From: Microbacterium sp. SORGH_AS_0862
Lineage (GTDB): Bacteria; Actinomycetota; Actinomycetes; Actinomycetales; Microbacteriaceae
DNA length: 64,000 bases
Direction: 5' to 3'
Assembly (NCBI RefSeq): GCF_030818795.1
Contig: NZ_JAUTAY010000001.1
Coordinates: 1,736,001 to 1,800,000 of the forward strand
A program made the translations under genes and the position numbers. The notes below the pieces were generated by a model. The model ran no database searches, had not been told where the DNA came from, and saw only the letters and a program-made list of their open reading frames with translations. Positions 25,580 to 34,029 of this stretch are shown piece after piece (within the stretch, counting starts at the first letter, position 1; every line of letters begins with the position of its first letter).

Positions 25580-27081
25580 ACGACCATCACCACCGACTTC
25601 GTCTCGAGGTAGTTTTCCAACCCCTGCGCTCCGTTCTCGTACCCCCATCCGGACTCCTTGTGCCCGCCCTTGGGCAGCTCGGGCCCCAGGAAGGAGTGGC
25701 AGTTCACCCAGACGGTTCCCGCTTGCAGGCGTGCGGCGACACGGTGGGCGCTGCTGAGTCCCTCGGTCCAGATGCTCGCGGCGAGCCCGTAGTCGCTGTC
25801 GTTGGCCCAACCGACGACCTCGTCGAGATCGTCGAACGGGGTCACGACGGCGACGGGACCGAAGATCTCCTCACGCATGAGACGGGCGTGCGGGGGAACG
25901 TCTGTCAGCACCGTCGGCGTGAAGAAGGTTCCGGCGCTTCCGGTGCGCTCGCCGCCGGTGACGACGGTGACACCGTCGGCCGCGCCCTCGTCGACGTAGG
26001 CGGCGACGCGTCGCGCCTGCGTCTCGCTCACGAGGGGGCCGAGATCCGTGCCGGCCGCGAGCCCGTGGCCGAGTCGCAGGGCGTCACCCGCGGCCGCCAT
26101 CCCGGCGACGACCTCGTCGTACACGTCGCGGTGCGCGTAGATGCGTGCGCTCGCGACGCACACCTGGCCGCCGTTGTCGAAGATGCCCCGTGAGACGCCC
26201 GCGACGGCGGCGGACAGATCCGCATCCGGCAGGATGATCGAGGGCGACTTGCCGCCGAGCTCGAGCGTGAGGCGGGCGAGGCGATCGGATGCGGTCGCCA
26301 CCAGCTTCTTGCCGACCGCGGTGGAGCCGGTGAAGGCGATCTTCGCGACGCCGCGGTGCTCGACGAGCGCCTGTCCCGTCTCGTGTCCGTAGCCGGTGAC
26401 GATGTTGACGACGCCGTCGGGGACCCCCGCCTCCTGCAGGAGGCGACCGAGGTAGAGCGCGCTGAGCGAGGTGTTCTCGGCGGGCTTGAGCACGATCGCG
26501 CAGCCGGCCGCCAGAGCGGGGGCGAGCTTCATCGCCGTCATGATGAGCGGCGAGTTCCACGGCACGATCGCCGCGACCACGCCCACCGGCTCGCGCCGCG
26601 TGTAGGCGAAGACGTTCTTGCCCTCGGGGGTGCGGGTGAGCGAGGTGGGGATCGTCTCGCCCGTGATCTTCGTGGGCCAGCCCGCGTAGTAGCGGAACTG
26701 CGAGATGGCCGCGGGGACCTCGCCGAAGCGGGCCGTGCCGAGGCTCTTGCCCTGGTCGAGGGTCTCGAGCTCGGCGAGATCGTCGAGGTGCTCCTCCATG
26801 ACGTCGGCGATGCGCCACAGCAGCTTCGAGCGGTCGGCCGGCCGCATCCGCGCCCAGGCCGGGCTCTCCAGCGCGGCGCCGGCTGCGCGGACGGCGGCAT
26901 CGACGTCGGCGGCTCCGGCGCGGGCCACCTCCGCGAGCGTCTCGCCCGTCGCCGGGTCGAGCGAGGCGAAGGTGGCGGATGCGGCGACCCAGCGCCCGCC
27001 GATGAGCAGGCGTCCGGGGTCGTCGGCGAGGAAGCGGGCGACTCGCTTCCGGAGCGGGCCGTGATCGAGCGCGATGGTCAT
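25576..27081 (-). CDS. Aldehyde dehydrogenase (NAD(P)-dependent)
   Basis: A 501-residue ALDH with all catalytic residues: Asn176 in VPWNSP, Lys199 in VLKPAENT, Glu275 in LELGGKSP and the nucleophile Cys308 in GGQVCVAS. The gate EEIFGPV and C-terminal LPKGGHKESGWGYENG are also present. Overlaps with the genes on both sides (ATGA at each end) bind it tightly into the operon. It would oxidise an aldehyde from the ThDP decarboxylase, the monooxygenase or the GMC enzyme. Betaine, vanillin and semialdehyde dehydrogenases share these motifs, so the substrate is open. Confidence 0.9.
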   Translation of the reverse strand: MTIALDHGPLRKRVARFLADDPGRLLIGGRWVAASATFASLDPATGETLAEVARAGAADVDAAVRAAGAALESPAWARMRPADRSKLLWRIADVMEEHLDDLAELETLDQGKSLGTARFGEVPAAISQFRYYAGWPTKITGETIPTSLTRTPEGKNVFAYTRREPVGVVAAIVPWNSPLIMTAMKLAPALAAGCAIVLKPAENTSLSALYLGRLLQEAGVPDGVVNIVTGYGHETGQALVEHRGVAKIAFTGSTAVGKKLVATASDRLARLTLELGGKSPSIILPDADLSAAVAGVSRGIFDNGGQVCVASARIYAHRDVYDEVVAGMAAAGDALRLGHGLAAGTDLGPLVSETQARRVAAYVDEGAADGVTVVTGGERTGSAGTFFTPTVLTDVPPHARLMREEIFGPVAVVTPFDDLDEVVGWANDSDYGLAASIWTEGLSSAHRVAARLQAGTVWVNCHSFLGPELPKGGHKESGWGYENGAQGLENYLETKSVVMVV

Positions 27082-28466
27082 GGCGTGGCCTTTCCGTGGA
27101 ACAGTCCGTCGAGCTCGCCCTGCGCCTCGATCCAGGCGGAGCGGCGGGCGAAGAGATCCGGGACGAGCGCACGCACGCGGTCGATGAGTTCGCCCAGGTC
27201 GGCGTTCACGAGACGGCCGTCCCGCACGACGATCTCGCCGTCGACGACCGTCATGTCGACATCGGACCCGCGCACGGCGTGCACGAGGTTGTGGTGGATG
27301 TTGGGATATGCGCCGTCGGGCATGAACGGGGTCATGCGGGGGGTGTCGGTGCGCACGGCCACGAAGTCGGCCTTCCGGCCCGGCGTCAGCGCGCCGAGCT
27401 CGTCGCCGCGGCCGATCGCCGCCGCGCCGCCGCGGGTCGCCATGCCCAGCACCTGCCACGAGTCCATCGCGGCCGCATCCATCGTGCGCAGCTTGCCCAG
27501 AAGCGAGGCGACCTTCATCTCCTCGAACATGTCGAGGTTGTTGTTCTCCTTCTCGCCGTCGGTGCCGAGTCCCACGTTGACACCCGCGGCCAGCATCTCG
27601 GCGACCGGCGCCATGCCGCTGGCGAGCTTCATGTTGGAGACCGGGTTGTGCGAGACGCCGACGCCGCGCGCGGCGATGAGGTCGACCTCGGCCGCATCCA
27701 GCCACACCGCGTGGGCGATCATCGCGCGCGGCACATCGAAGAAGCCGAGCTCCTCGAGGGCGAACATGGGGCGCGCGCCGTGACGGTCGGCGAAGTCGGC
27801 GATCTCGATCTCCGACTCGCTGCAGTGCGTGTAGAGACCCGTGCCGTAGGCGTTCGCCAGCGCGATCGCGCGGCGCTGACCCGCCGCATCCGCGTAGAAC
27901 GGGTGCTCGAGTCCGACCCACGGCATGACGCGGCCGTTGGCCGCTCCCGTCCACTCCGCCAGCATCCGCTCGTTGTCGTCGAGGGTGTCGAAGTAGTCGA
28001 AATCGGGGTGTTCGCCGACGTAGTTGACCGTCACGACGCGGTTGCCGAGGACGGATGCGGCACGCGCCGCGCCGTCCATGTAGCGCCACATGTCCACCAC
28101 GGTCGTGGTGCCGGACAGGAGCCCCTCGGCGTAGCAGAGCCACGCGGCGGCCTCGGCCTCGTCCGGCCGCAGTACGCGGTGCATCGGGTCGATGTGCAGC
28201 CGCAGCCACTCCCAGACCGGCAGGTGCTCGGCGGTGCCGCGCAGCATCCCGGAGTGGTGATGGGCGTTCATCAGGCCCGGCATGAGCAGACGGTCGGGCA
28301 GCTCGATGCGCTCGGCGTCGGGGTGCGCCGCGATCAGCTCGGCGCGGGGCGCGACGTCGGTGATCGTGTCGCCGGTGACGAGGACGCCCGCATCCGTGAG
28401 GACGCGGCGCTCGTCGTCCATCGTGACGACGAGATCGGGTAGAAAAAGGCGCGCGGTGGGAGGCAC
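27078..28466 (-). CDS. Amidohydrolase of the AtzA/TrzN/SAH-deaminase type
   Basis: A 462-residue COG0402 amidohydrolase. The metal sites are MNAHHHSGM (His69, His71), a His in YTHCSESE, a His in MIAHAVWL and an Asp in GLGTDGEKENNN. The beta-domain ends are GRKADFVAVRT and VVDGEIVVRDGR. The family removes amino, chloro or alkylamino groups from triazines, purines and similar rings. It is the first gene of the minus-strand catabolic operon, translated from a GTG only a few bases from the predicted transcription start, so probably leaderless. Confidence 0.82.
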   Translation of the reverse strand: MPPTARLFLPDLVVTMDDERRVLTDAGVLVTGDTITDVAPRAELIAAHPDAERIELPDRLLMPGLMNAHHHSGMLRGTAEHLPVWEWLRLHIDPMHRVLRPDEAEAAAWLCYAEGLLSGTTTVVDMWRYMDGAARAASVLGNRVVTVNYVGEHPDFDYFDTLDDNERMLAEWTGAANGRVMPWVGLEHPFYADAAGQRRAIALANAYGTGLYTHCSESEIEIADFADRHGARPMFALEELGFFDVPRAMIAHAVWLDAAEVDLIAARGVGVSHNPVSNMKLASGMAPVAEMLAAGVNVGLGTDGEKENNNLDMFEEMKVASLLGKLRTMDAAAMDSWQVLGMATRGGAAAIGRGDELGALTPGRKADFVAVRTDTPRMTPFMPDGAYPNIHHNLVHAVRGSDVDMTVVDGEIVVRDGRLVNADLGELIDRVRALVPDLFARRSAWIEAQGELDGLFHGKATP

Positions 28467-28477
28467 GCTGCCGATCG

Positions 28478-28511
28478 TAGATACCTATCGTTGATTACAC
28501 ATACCAATCAC
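28478..28511 (-). promoter_or_regulatory. Promoter of the catabolic operon with overlapping inverted repeat
   Basis: On the minus strand TTGGTA (28507-28502), 18 bp, then TATCTA (28483-28478) form a good -35/-10 pair. The first base of the GTG start lies 12 bp beyond the -10. A TGATT-N9-AATCA inverted repeat (28492-28510) covers the -35, a likely site for the XRE-cupin regulator encoded next door. Confidence 0.55.
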
Positions 28512-28563
28512 GTTTCGCGCGCGTTACCTCTCGGCCGAGCCGTGCGGCGGAACCGCCCGATCC

Positions 28564-28613
28564 GTTCGCCTGTCACAGATCGACGCGACCGCGTCGATCT
28601 GTGACAGGCGAAC
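28564..28613. repeat. Intergenic palindrome, family A copy 1
   Basis: A perfect 23-bp stem (28564-28586 with 28591-28613) with a 4-base centre. The arms begin GTTCGCCTGTCACAGATCG. It is the longest perfect copy of the four. There is no U-tract on either side. Confidence 0.95.
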
Positions 28614-28742
28614 CGGGGGAGCGAGTGCGAGCCTCCGGGAGCGAGACGCGCCTCCGGGGGAGGGGGCCTCCGGGGGAGCGAGACGCGCCTCCGGGGGAGC
28701 GAGGCGAGCCTCCGGGGGAGCGGGGGTGGGGCTCCGGGAGTA
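28614..28742. repeat. Degenerate GC-rich tandem repeat beside family A copy 1
   Basis: Five or six units of GCCTCCGGGGGAGCGAG with small length changes start at 28631, 28650, 28666, 28687 and 28708 (period 16-21). Units are strongly purine-skewed on the plus strand. It directly abuts the palindrome. Confidence 0.8.
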
Positions 28743-28761
28743 GGCGGATGGGGGCGCGGGC

Positions 28762-29376
28762 TCAGCGCTCGGCGACGTGCACGAGCAGGAGCGCGGCCGG
28801 CTCGGCGCCGTCGATGCGCCAGCGGTTGCGCAGTGCTCCGGGGTGCGAGAGAGCGTCGCCCGCGGTGAGCGTCCACGCACCGCGGTCCTCCAGCTCGACC
28901 GTCAGCGAACCCGAGACGAGGTAGATCGTGTTCTCGCCGTCGGACTCGAACCATTCGCCCACGTACGGCGCGCGGGCGATGCGGTACTCCTGGACGGTCG
29001 CACCGCGGGTGGCGGCCGAGGAGATGATCCGGCTCACGGCGCCGTCGTCGCTCTCCGAGACGGGAACGAGCTCCCCCTCGCCGCGACGGACGACGTGGAT
29101 CGGCTCCGGCTCCTCATTGGCCGGCAGCAGCTCCGACGGGGAGATGTCGAGCACCTTGGCCAGCTTGAAGAGGGTGAGGATCGACGGCATCGTCCGGCCG
29201 CCCTCGATCTGGCTCAGGAACGGTTGACTGATCTCCGCCGCGCCCGCCAGTGCACGCATCGAGAGCTTCTTCGCCGTGCGGGCGGCGCGGATGCGGCGTC
29301 CGAGCGAGACGCCGATGTACGCCTCCGCGTCGGCGGGGCCGGCCGCATCCGGCTCGGTCAGGGCGTCGGTCGTCAC
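28762..29376 (-). CDS. XRE-family regulator with cupin domain, third copy
   Basis: A 204-residue regulator with an HTH at about residues 25-80 (LAGAAEISQPFLSQIEGG) and a cupin domain at about 120-195 (YVGEWFESDGENTIYLVSG, LTAGDALSHPG). It is closest to the copy at 3567: both share the PSELLPA or PGDLLPA segment after the HTH and the EWFES cupin strand. GTG at 29376 was chosen to match family N-termini. GTG at 29409 is an alternative. It lies upstream of the amidohydrolase operon, separated by the palindrome and tandem repeats, and is the candidate regulator of the promoter at 28478. Confidence 0.83.
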   Translation of the reverse strand: MTTDALTEPDAAGPADAEAYIGVSLGRRIRAARTAKKLSMRALAGAAEISQPFLSQIEGGRTMPSILTLFKLAKVLDISPSELLPANEEPEPIHVVRRGEGELVPVSESDDGAVSRIISSAATRGATVQEYRIARAPYVGEWFESDGENTIYLVSGSLTVELEDRGAWTLTAGDALSHPGALRNRWRIDGAEPAALLLVHVAER

Positions 29377-29435
29377 GGACCCAGGATCGCACCGGCCCCG
29401 CCGCGCCACAAACCAACCGGCATCCGAACGATGCG

Positions 29436-29490
29436 CGAGGGACCCGAATCGTCGTGGATCGGGCCGCGGAGCCGCGTTTCAGGTCCCTCG
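29436..29490 (-). terminator. Long-loop inverted repeat after the molybdoenzyme gene
   Basis: CGAGGGACC (29436-29444) pairs with 29482-29490 across a 37-base GC-rich loop that can itself fold (GGGCCGCGGAGCCGCG). It lies 40 bp after the stop of the minus-strand molybdoenzyme gene. It could equally be an operator of the next gene. Confidence 0.35.
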
Positions 29491-29530
29491 AGCAGAGGGT
29501 GCCGCGCGCCAGGCGCCCGAGCCCCGGGGC

Positions 29531-32233
29531 TCACCCGTGCGTGAGGCGCCAGACGCGCGCGCGGGTAAACGGCTGCTGGTACGGGCGCACGCCCAGTGCG
29601 CGCGTGATCGCGTTGCCGATCGCCGGGGCTACCGGATTGTAGGGCGACTCGCTCATCGACTTCGCGCCGAAGGGACCGAGATCGTCACGGGTCTCGGCGA
29701 AGTACACCTCGGTGTCGACGATGTCGGCGAACTGCGGCACCCGGTACGTGCGGAACACCGGGTTCTCCACGCGGCCGTCCTCGTCGATCAGCACCTCTTC
29801 GTAGAGCGCGCTGCCGATGCCCTGCGCTGCACCGCCCTCGACCTGGCCCCGGCACTGCGCGGGGTTGAGGACCGTGCCTGCATCCGCCGATTGGATGGAC
29901 TGGAGGATGCGCACGGTGCCGGTCGAGGGATCGACGGCAACCCGCACGGCGTGCACGTTGAACGCGAGCGAGCGCACCTCGCCGAGCTCCGCGCCCGTCG
30001 TCGTGAGACCGTCTTCCGTCGCGTCGGATGCGGCCGCCACGATCTCCGCGAAGGAGAGCAGCCGGTCACCGGCGCGCACGCCGTCGGCGGTGAGTTCGGG
30101 CTCCGCATCCGGGACGAGCTCGCGGGCGATGTGCAGCATCCGCTGCTCGAGGGCGAGGCAGGCGGCGTAGAGCGCTTTGCCTGCCACCGTCACCCCCGCC
30201 GAGGCGAAGGCGCCCGTGTCGTGGCTGACCAGGTCGGTGTCGGCGGTGCGCAGGTCGAGCCGGTCGACGTCGACACCGAAGACGGATGCGGCGATCTGGC
30301 GCAGCACGACCGTGGTGCCGTTGCCGAACTCGCTCGTGCCGGCGCGCAGCGCATAGGTGCCGTCGCGGCGCAGCGTGGCGGTGGTGTGGGAGACGTGGCC
30401 GAACGGCGCCATCGTGGCGATCATCGCGACCGCCATGCCCTCGCCGACCGCCCAGCCCTCGGGCGCGCCCACCCCGTTGCCGCGCCGCAGCGCGGTCTCG
30501 GCCAGATCGAGGCACTGGTCGAGACCATACGAGCCCCAGCGCAGGTCGGGCTCGTGCAGGTCGTCGCCCGGCCGGATGACGTTGCGCCGCCGGAGCTCGA
30601 ACGGGTCCATGTCGAGGGCCAGGGCCAGTTCGTCCATCGCCGATTCGACCCCCAGGATCACCTGGCCGAGCCCGTAGCCGCGGAAGGCGCCGGAGGGGAC
30701 GTTGTTCGTGTACACGACCTCTGCGTGGATGCCGCGCACGGGTGAGCGGTACACCGTCATCGCGTCGGCGCACGCGTGGAACAGCACGCCCCGCGAGTGG
30801 TTGCCGTAGGCGCCGGTGTCGCTCAGCAGGTCGAGCTTCATCGCGGTCAGCACGCCGTCGCGGGTCGCGCCGAGCGTCACCGAGACGCGCATCGGATGAC
30901 GCAGCGCGGCACGCTGGAACTCGTCGGTGCGCGAGAACTCGTACGAGACCGGACGGCCGGTGGCGAGCACGGCGAGGGCCACGAGGTCCTCCGTGAAGAT
31001 CTCCTGCTTGCCGCCGAAGCCCCCGCCGACGCGGGCCGCGAAGACCCGCACCTCGGCGGGGTCTCGGCCGAAGATCCGCGCGATCTCATCGCGCACGAGG
31101 AACGGCACCTGGGTGCTGGAGCGGATGACGAGCCGCCCGTCGTCGTCGATCCACCCGACCGAGCCGTGCGTCTCGAGCTGTGCGTGTGTGACACGACCGG
31201 TCTGCCAGGTTCCCGTGACGGTGACCTCGCTCGCCGCCAGCGCCTCCTCGACGTCGCCGCCGTGGTTCTCCTGCAGCGAGAGCACCGTGTTGCGATCGGC
31301 GTGGTCGACGCGATCCTGCGGCGTGCGGTCGGGGTGCAGCAGCGGCGCACCCGGAGTGCGGGCGGCTTCCGGATCGAAGACGGCGGGCAGCACCTCGTAG
31401 TCCACCCGGATGGCGCGGCAGGCCGCATCCGCCGCCGCCGCCGTCTCGGCCACGACGGCAGCGACCCGCTGACCCACGTGGCGCACCACCGAGTCGAGCA
31501 TGCGCGTGTCGTCGGGGTCGTCCGTGCGGTGCTCGTGGCGGCCGGTCGAGTACCGGACGTCGGGGACGTCCTCGTGCGTATAGATCGCCACGACACCCGC
31601 GATCGCGCGCGCGGCGGTCGTGTCGATCGAGCGGATGCGGGCGTGAGCGTGTGGCGACGACAGCACACGCAGCACGAGTGCGCCGACGACGGGCTCGTCG
31701 AAGGTGTAGGGCTCGAGCCCCTGCACGATGCGGCGAGCGGCGGGCGGGACGAGCGACGTGCCGACGGCGCCGGTGGGCGCGGGTCCGGTCTCGCGTACGG
31801 GGCCGAGCACCGAGGACCGGATGGCCTCGCGGATGGGGCGGTACCCCGTGCAGCGGCACAGGTTGCCCTTCATCTTGCGGTCGAGGTCGTCGAGATCGTG
31901 CTCGCAGACGGTGGATGCGGTCACGCTCATTCCGGGCGTGCAGAATCCGCACTGGAACCCGAAGTTCTCGGCGATCGCCTCCTGCACGGGGTGCAGCTCG
32001 TCGCCCGGGGCGAGACCCGCGGCGGTCGTGACCGACCGGCCCTCCATCCGCACGGCCGGGATGATGCAGGAGTGCACGGGCTCGCCGTCCAGGAGCACCG
32101 AGCAGGCGCCGCAGTCGCCGGCGTCGCATCCCTTCTTGACCTCGGTGTGCCCATGCTCACGCAGGAGAGTGCGCAGGCACTGACCGGCGGCGGGCTCCGC
32201 ATCCACGGACTCGCCGTTGACCTCGAACCTCAT
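29531..32233 (-). CDS. Xanthine-dehydrogenase-type molybdoenzyme, fused FeS and Mo subunits
   Basis: A 900-residue fusion. The N-terminal 150 residues hold two [2Fe-2S] clusters: Cys36, 41, 44 and 56 for the plant-type cluster and Cys95, 98, 126 and 128 for the alpha-helical one. From about residue 165 follows the molybdopterin subunit with VGGGFGGKQEIFTE, PSGAFRGYGLGQ, FGNGTT and, near the end, GPFGAKSMSES with the catalytic glutamate position. It would hydroxylate a purine or other N-heterocycle. The ATG at 32233 overlaps the FAD-subunit stop (ATGA). Its XdhC and cytidylyltransferase partners are at 43018 and 44148. Confidence 0.9.
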   Translation of the reverse strand: MRFEVNGESVDAEPAAGQCLRTLLREHGHTEVKKGCDAGDCGACSVLLDGEPVHSCIIPAVRMEGRSVTTAAGLAPGDELHPVQEAIAENFGFQCGFCTPGMSVTASTVCEHDLDDLDRKMKGNLCRCTGYRPIREAIRSSVLGPVRETGPAPTGAVGTSLVPPAARRIVQGLEPYTFDEPVVGALVLRVLSSPHAHARIRSIDTTAARAIAGVVAIYTHEDVPDVRYSTGRHEHRTDDPDDTRMLDSVVRHVGQRVAAVVAETAAAADAACRAIRVDYEVLPAVFDPEAARTPGAPLLHPDRTPQDRVDHADRNTVLSLQENHGGDVEEALAASEVTVTGTWQTGRVTHAQLETHGSVGWIDDDGRLVIRSSTQVPFLVRDEIARIFGRDPAEVRVFAARVGGGFGGKQEIFTEDLVALAVLATGRPVSYEFSRTDEFQRAALRHPMRVSVTLGATRDGVLTAMKLDLLSDTGAYGNHSRGVLFHACADAMTVYRSPVRGIHAEVVYTNNVPSGAFRGYGLGQVILGVESAMDELALALDMDPFELRRRNVIRPGDDLHEPDLRWGSYGLDQCLDLAETALRRGNGVGAPEGWAVGEGMAVAMIATMAPFGHVSHTTATLRRDGTYALRAGTSEFGNGTTVVLRQIAASVFGVDVDRLDLRTADTDLVSHDTGAFASAGVTVAGKALYAACLALEQRMLHIARELVPDAEPELTADGVRAGDRLLSFAEIVAAASDATEDGLTTTGAELGEVRSLAFNVHAVRVAVDPSTGTVRILQSIQSADAGTVLNPAQCRGQVEGGAAQGIGSALYEEVLIDEDGRVENPVFRTYRVPQFADIVDTEVYFAETRDDLGPFGAKSMSESPYNPVAPAIGNAITRALGVRPYQQPFTRARVWRLTHG

Positions 32234-33066
32234 GCGGCCTCCTCCAGTTCGGCCCGGATCCGCTCCGCGAACTCCATGCTCACGCCGCGCCGCCAGTCCG
32301 CAGACCCCAGGGGATCGGTGTAGTAACCGGACACGGAACCGACGGCCGCGGCGAGTGTCGCCGCATCCGGAAGTCCGGCGAAGCGCAGCACGGTGGGAGC
32401 CGCGGTGGCGGCGGTCAGGGTGAACACGCTCGTGCCGTCCTCGTCGACGCGGCCGGTGACGACGGCCCCGGAGCGGCCCAGCTCTGCGAGGGCGATCTTG
32501 CGCAGGCGCGCGGTGGAGCGGAGGGCGGATGCGGGGAACTCGAGCGCGCGCAGCACCTCGCCGCGGGCCAGCACGTTGGTGCCGTTGCCGGTGGGCACCT
32601 CGGCCACGGGCATGCGGCGCTCGGCGCCGTCCGGCGTCCAGATGACGGCCGTCGCGTCCAGTGCCGCGGCGAGCGAGATCATGGCGCCCGCCGCGAAGGA
32701 GCGGCACACGTTGCCGCCGACGGTGGCGGTGTTCCAGATCTTGAACGAGGCGAGGAGGGCGTGCGCCGCATCCGCGACGAGGTGTGCGGCGCTCCACCCG
32801 GAGGGAACGGGCGGCAGATCGGCCGCGCGCCCCTCGGACCAGGCGAGGAAACGGGCGATCGTGCAGGTCGCCCCCACTCGCAGGCCGTCGCCTGTGAGCT
32901 CGATCTCGGGCCAGTCGAGGGTCGTGAGATCGACGAAGCCGGTCGTGCCCGGCAGTGGCTCGCTCATGAGCCAGGTGCCGCCCGCGATGAAGACCTCGCC
33001 CTCGTCCAGGCGCAGGTCGGACCGGCTTCGCGCCGGGCGGAAACTCGTGATGGTCGTGATGTCCAC
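32230..33066 (-). CDS. FAD-binding subunit of the molybdoenzyme (CoxM/XdhB type)
   Basis: A 278-residue FAD-binding domain protein that passes electrons from the iron-sulfur clusters to an acceptor. Pyrophosphate-binding motifs are VFIAGGTWLM (in place of AGGTDL) and ATVGGNVCRSF (the usual TxGGN). The C-terminal CO-dehydrogenase flavoprotein domain is complete but short. GTG 33066 was chosen, with GAGG six bases upstream, because the conserved part starts with ITSFRPAR. The open frame upstream is the repeat-bearing region and looks non-coding. It is the first gene of the two-gene operon. Confidence 0.85.
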   Translation of the reverse strand: MDITTITSFRPARSRSDLRLDEGEVFIAGGTWLMSEPLPGTTGFVDLTTLDWPEIELTGDGLRVGATCTIARFLAWSEGRAADLPPVPSGWSAAHLVADAAHALLASFKIWNTATVGGNVCRSFAAGAMISLAAALDATAVIWTPDGAERRMPVAEVPTGNGTNVLARGEVLRALEFPASALRSTARLRKIALAELGRSGAVVTGRVDEDGTSVFTLTAATAAPTVLRFAGLPDAATLAAAVGSVSGYYTDPLGSADWRRGVSMEFAERIRAELEEAA

Positions 33067-33187
33067 GGCTGCCTCGGGATGTTGGTCACATGAACAGCTC
33101 TCAGTGAACCAGGGCGGCGTTTCGTGGGTGTTTCGCGGGCGTGAGCCGGCGGTCCCCGGCGAGCAGGCTACGCCCGGACGGGCGCCC

Positions 33188-33250
33188 AACTCCTGCACAT
33201 CCGTCGTGCCGTACTCTGCCGCGCCGTCAGTCGCCGGTTCTGCAGGAGTT
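33188..33250. repeat. Family C inverted-repeat element, copy 1
   Basis: AACTCCTGCACATCC (33188-33202) faces GGTTCTGCAGGAGTT (33236-33250). The arms are imperfect in the left half and the total span is 63 bp. The right arm is followed by CGGG. Confidence 0.75.
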
Positions 33251-33316
33251 CGGGAGCCAGGGCGCGGGAGAAGCCGCGTTCGGCTGCGATCCGCATCCGG
33301 CCGCCCGCGGCGACGC

Positions 33317-33379
33317 AACTCCTGCAGAACCGTGGCGTCGAGCGGGCACAGGCCTCAATCGGCCGGTTCTGCAGGAGTT
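33317..33379. repeat. Family C inverted-repeat element, copy 2
   Basis: AACTCCTGCAGAACC (33317-33331) pairs perfectly over 15 bp with 33365-33379. The span is again 63 bp, exactly 129 bp after copy 1, with related sequence just before the right arm (CTCAATCGGCC against GTCAGTCGCC). Confidence 0.8.
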
Positions 33380-33417
33380 CGGGCGCGGAAGGGTCCGTGC
33401 ATGCGCGGAGCGCCGGG

Positions 33418-34008
33418 TCAGCGCGGACCCCATCCGATGACCAGGATGCGGGCGTTGTCCACCAGGTCCGCCGCCGCGGCGGGCTGGGCGCGCACGATGG
33501 CCATCGCCGAGAGTACGTGCGCGGTGCAGGAGCGGGTGAGCACGGCGTGATCCTCCGCGTCCAGATCGGGGCGGCGGGCGGCGACGCCGGCGGCGAAGGC
33601 CGTCGTCAGCTCGGCGCGGTACTGACCGACCGCCCGCTTGACGTGCTCGTCGTCGGCGAGGGTGCCGCGCACGGTGTTCATGAGGAGGCAGCCGTGTTCG
33701 GCGAGATGTGTGCGGGGGGCTTGCAGAGCGGCGGCAAGACCGGTGAGGTAGGTCTCGAGCGCATCGGCGTTCACGGAGGCTCCCAGGAGAGGGGCGAGTC
33801 GTGGCCGGATCACCTCGTCGAGATAGCTCTCGATCGCCGCGTCGAACAGCTCTCGCTTGCTGCCGAACGAGTGGTACAGGCTCGAACGACCGAGCCCGGT
33901 GGCCGCCTCGAGGTCCGGAACGGATGCCTCGGCGTAACCGTGCTGCCAGAACACGTCGCGCGCCGCGCGCACGACCGCATCCTCGTCGAAGGTCCGAGTG
34001 CGACCCAT
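33418..34008 (-). CDS. TetR/AcrR-family repressor
   Basis: A 196-residue regulator with the N-terminal TetR HTH at about residues 5-55: FDEDAVVRAARDVFWQHGYAEASVPDLEAATGLGRSSLYHSFGSKRELF. A TetR_C-type ligand-binding domain follows. ATG 34008 gives the standard short MGRTRTF start. An open frame reaches back into the operator. It is divergent from the DUF1304/quinone reductase pair, with two operator-like repeats between, which is typical of local repression by a small electrophile or drug-like ligand. Confidence 0.87.
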   Translation of the reverse strand: MGRTRTFDEDAVVRAARDVFWQHGYAEASVPDLEAATGLGRSSLYHSFGSKRELFDAAIESYLDEVIRPRLAPLLGASVNADALETYLTGLAAALQAPRTHLAEHGCLLMNTVRGTLADDEHVKRAVGQYRAELTTAFAAGVAARRPDLDAEDHAVLTRSCTAHVLSAMAIVRAQPAAAADLVDNARILVIGWGPR

Positions 34009-34029
34009 CTCGACCACCGCCTTTACTAG

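Larger units (their letters stand above)
33067..33417. other. Gene-free stretch carrying paired inverted repeats
   Basis: A 351-bp region between the starts/stops of two minus-strand genes. The first 110 bp should contain the molybdoenzyme promoter. The rest is occupied by the two family C elements described separately. No reading frame here looks like a protein. Confidence 0.6.

Noticed and set aside
28614..28742. Tandem GC-rich units considered as a CRISPR-like array
   Set aside because: There are no unique spacers of constant length, no cas genes, and units drift in length and sequence.
29531..32233. The fused iron-sulfur/molybdenum protein considered as an assembly artefact
   Set aside because: The linker between the domains is continuous, in frame and of normal composition, and both domains are complete. 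Such fusions are known in the xanthine dehydrogenase family.
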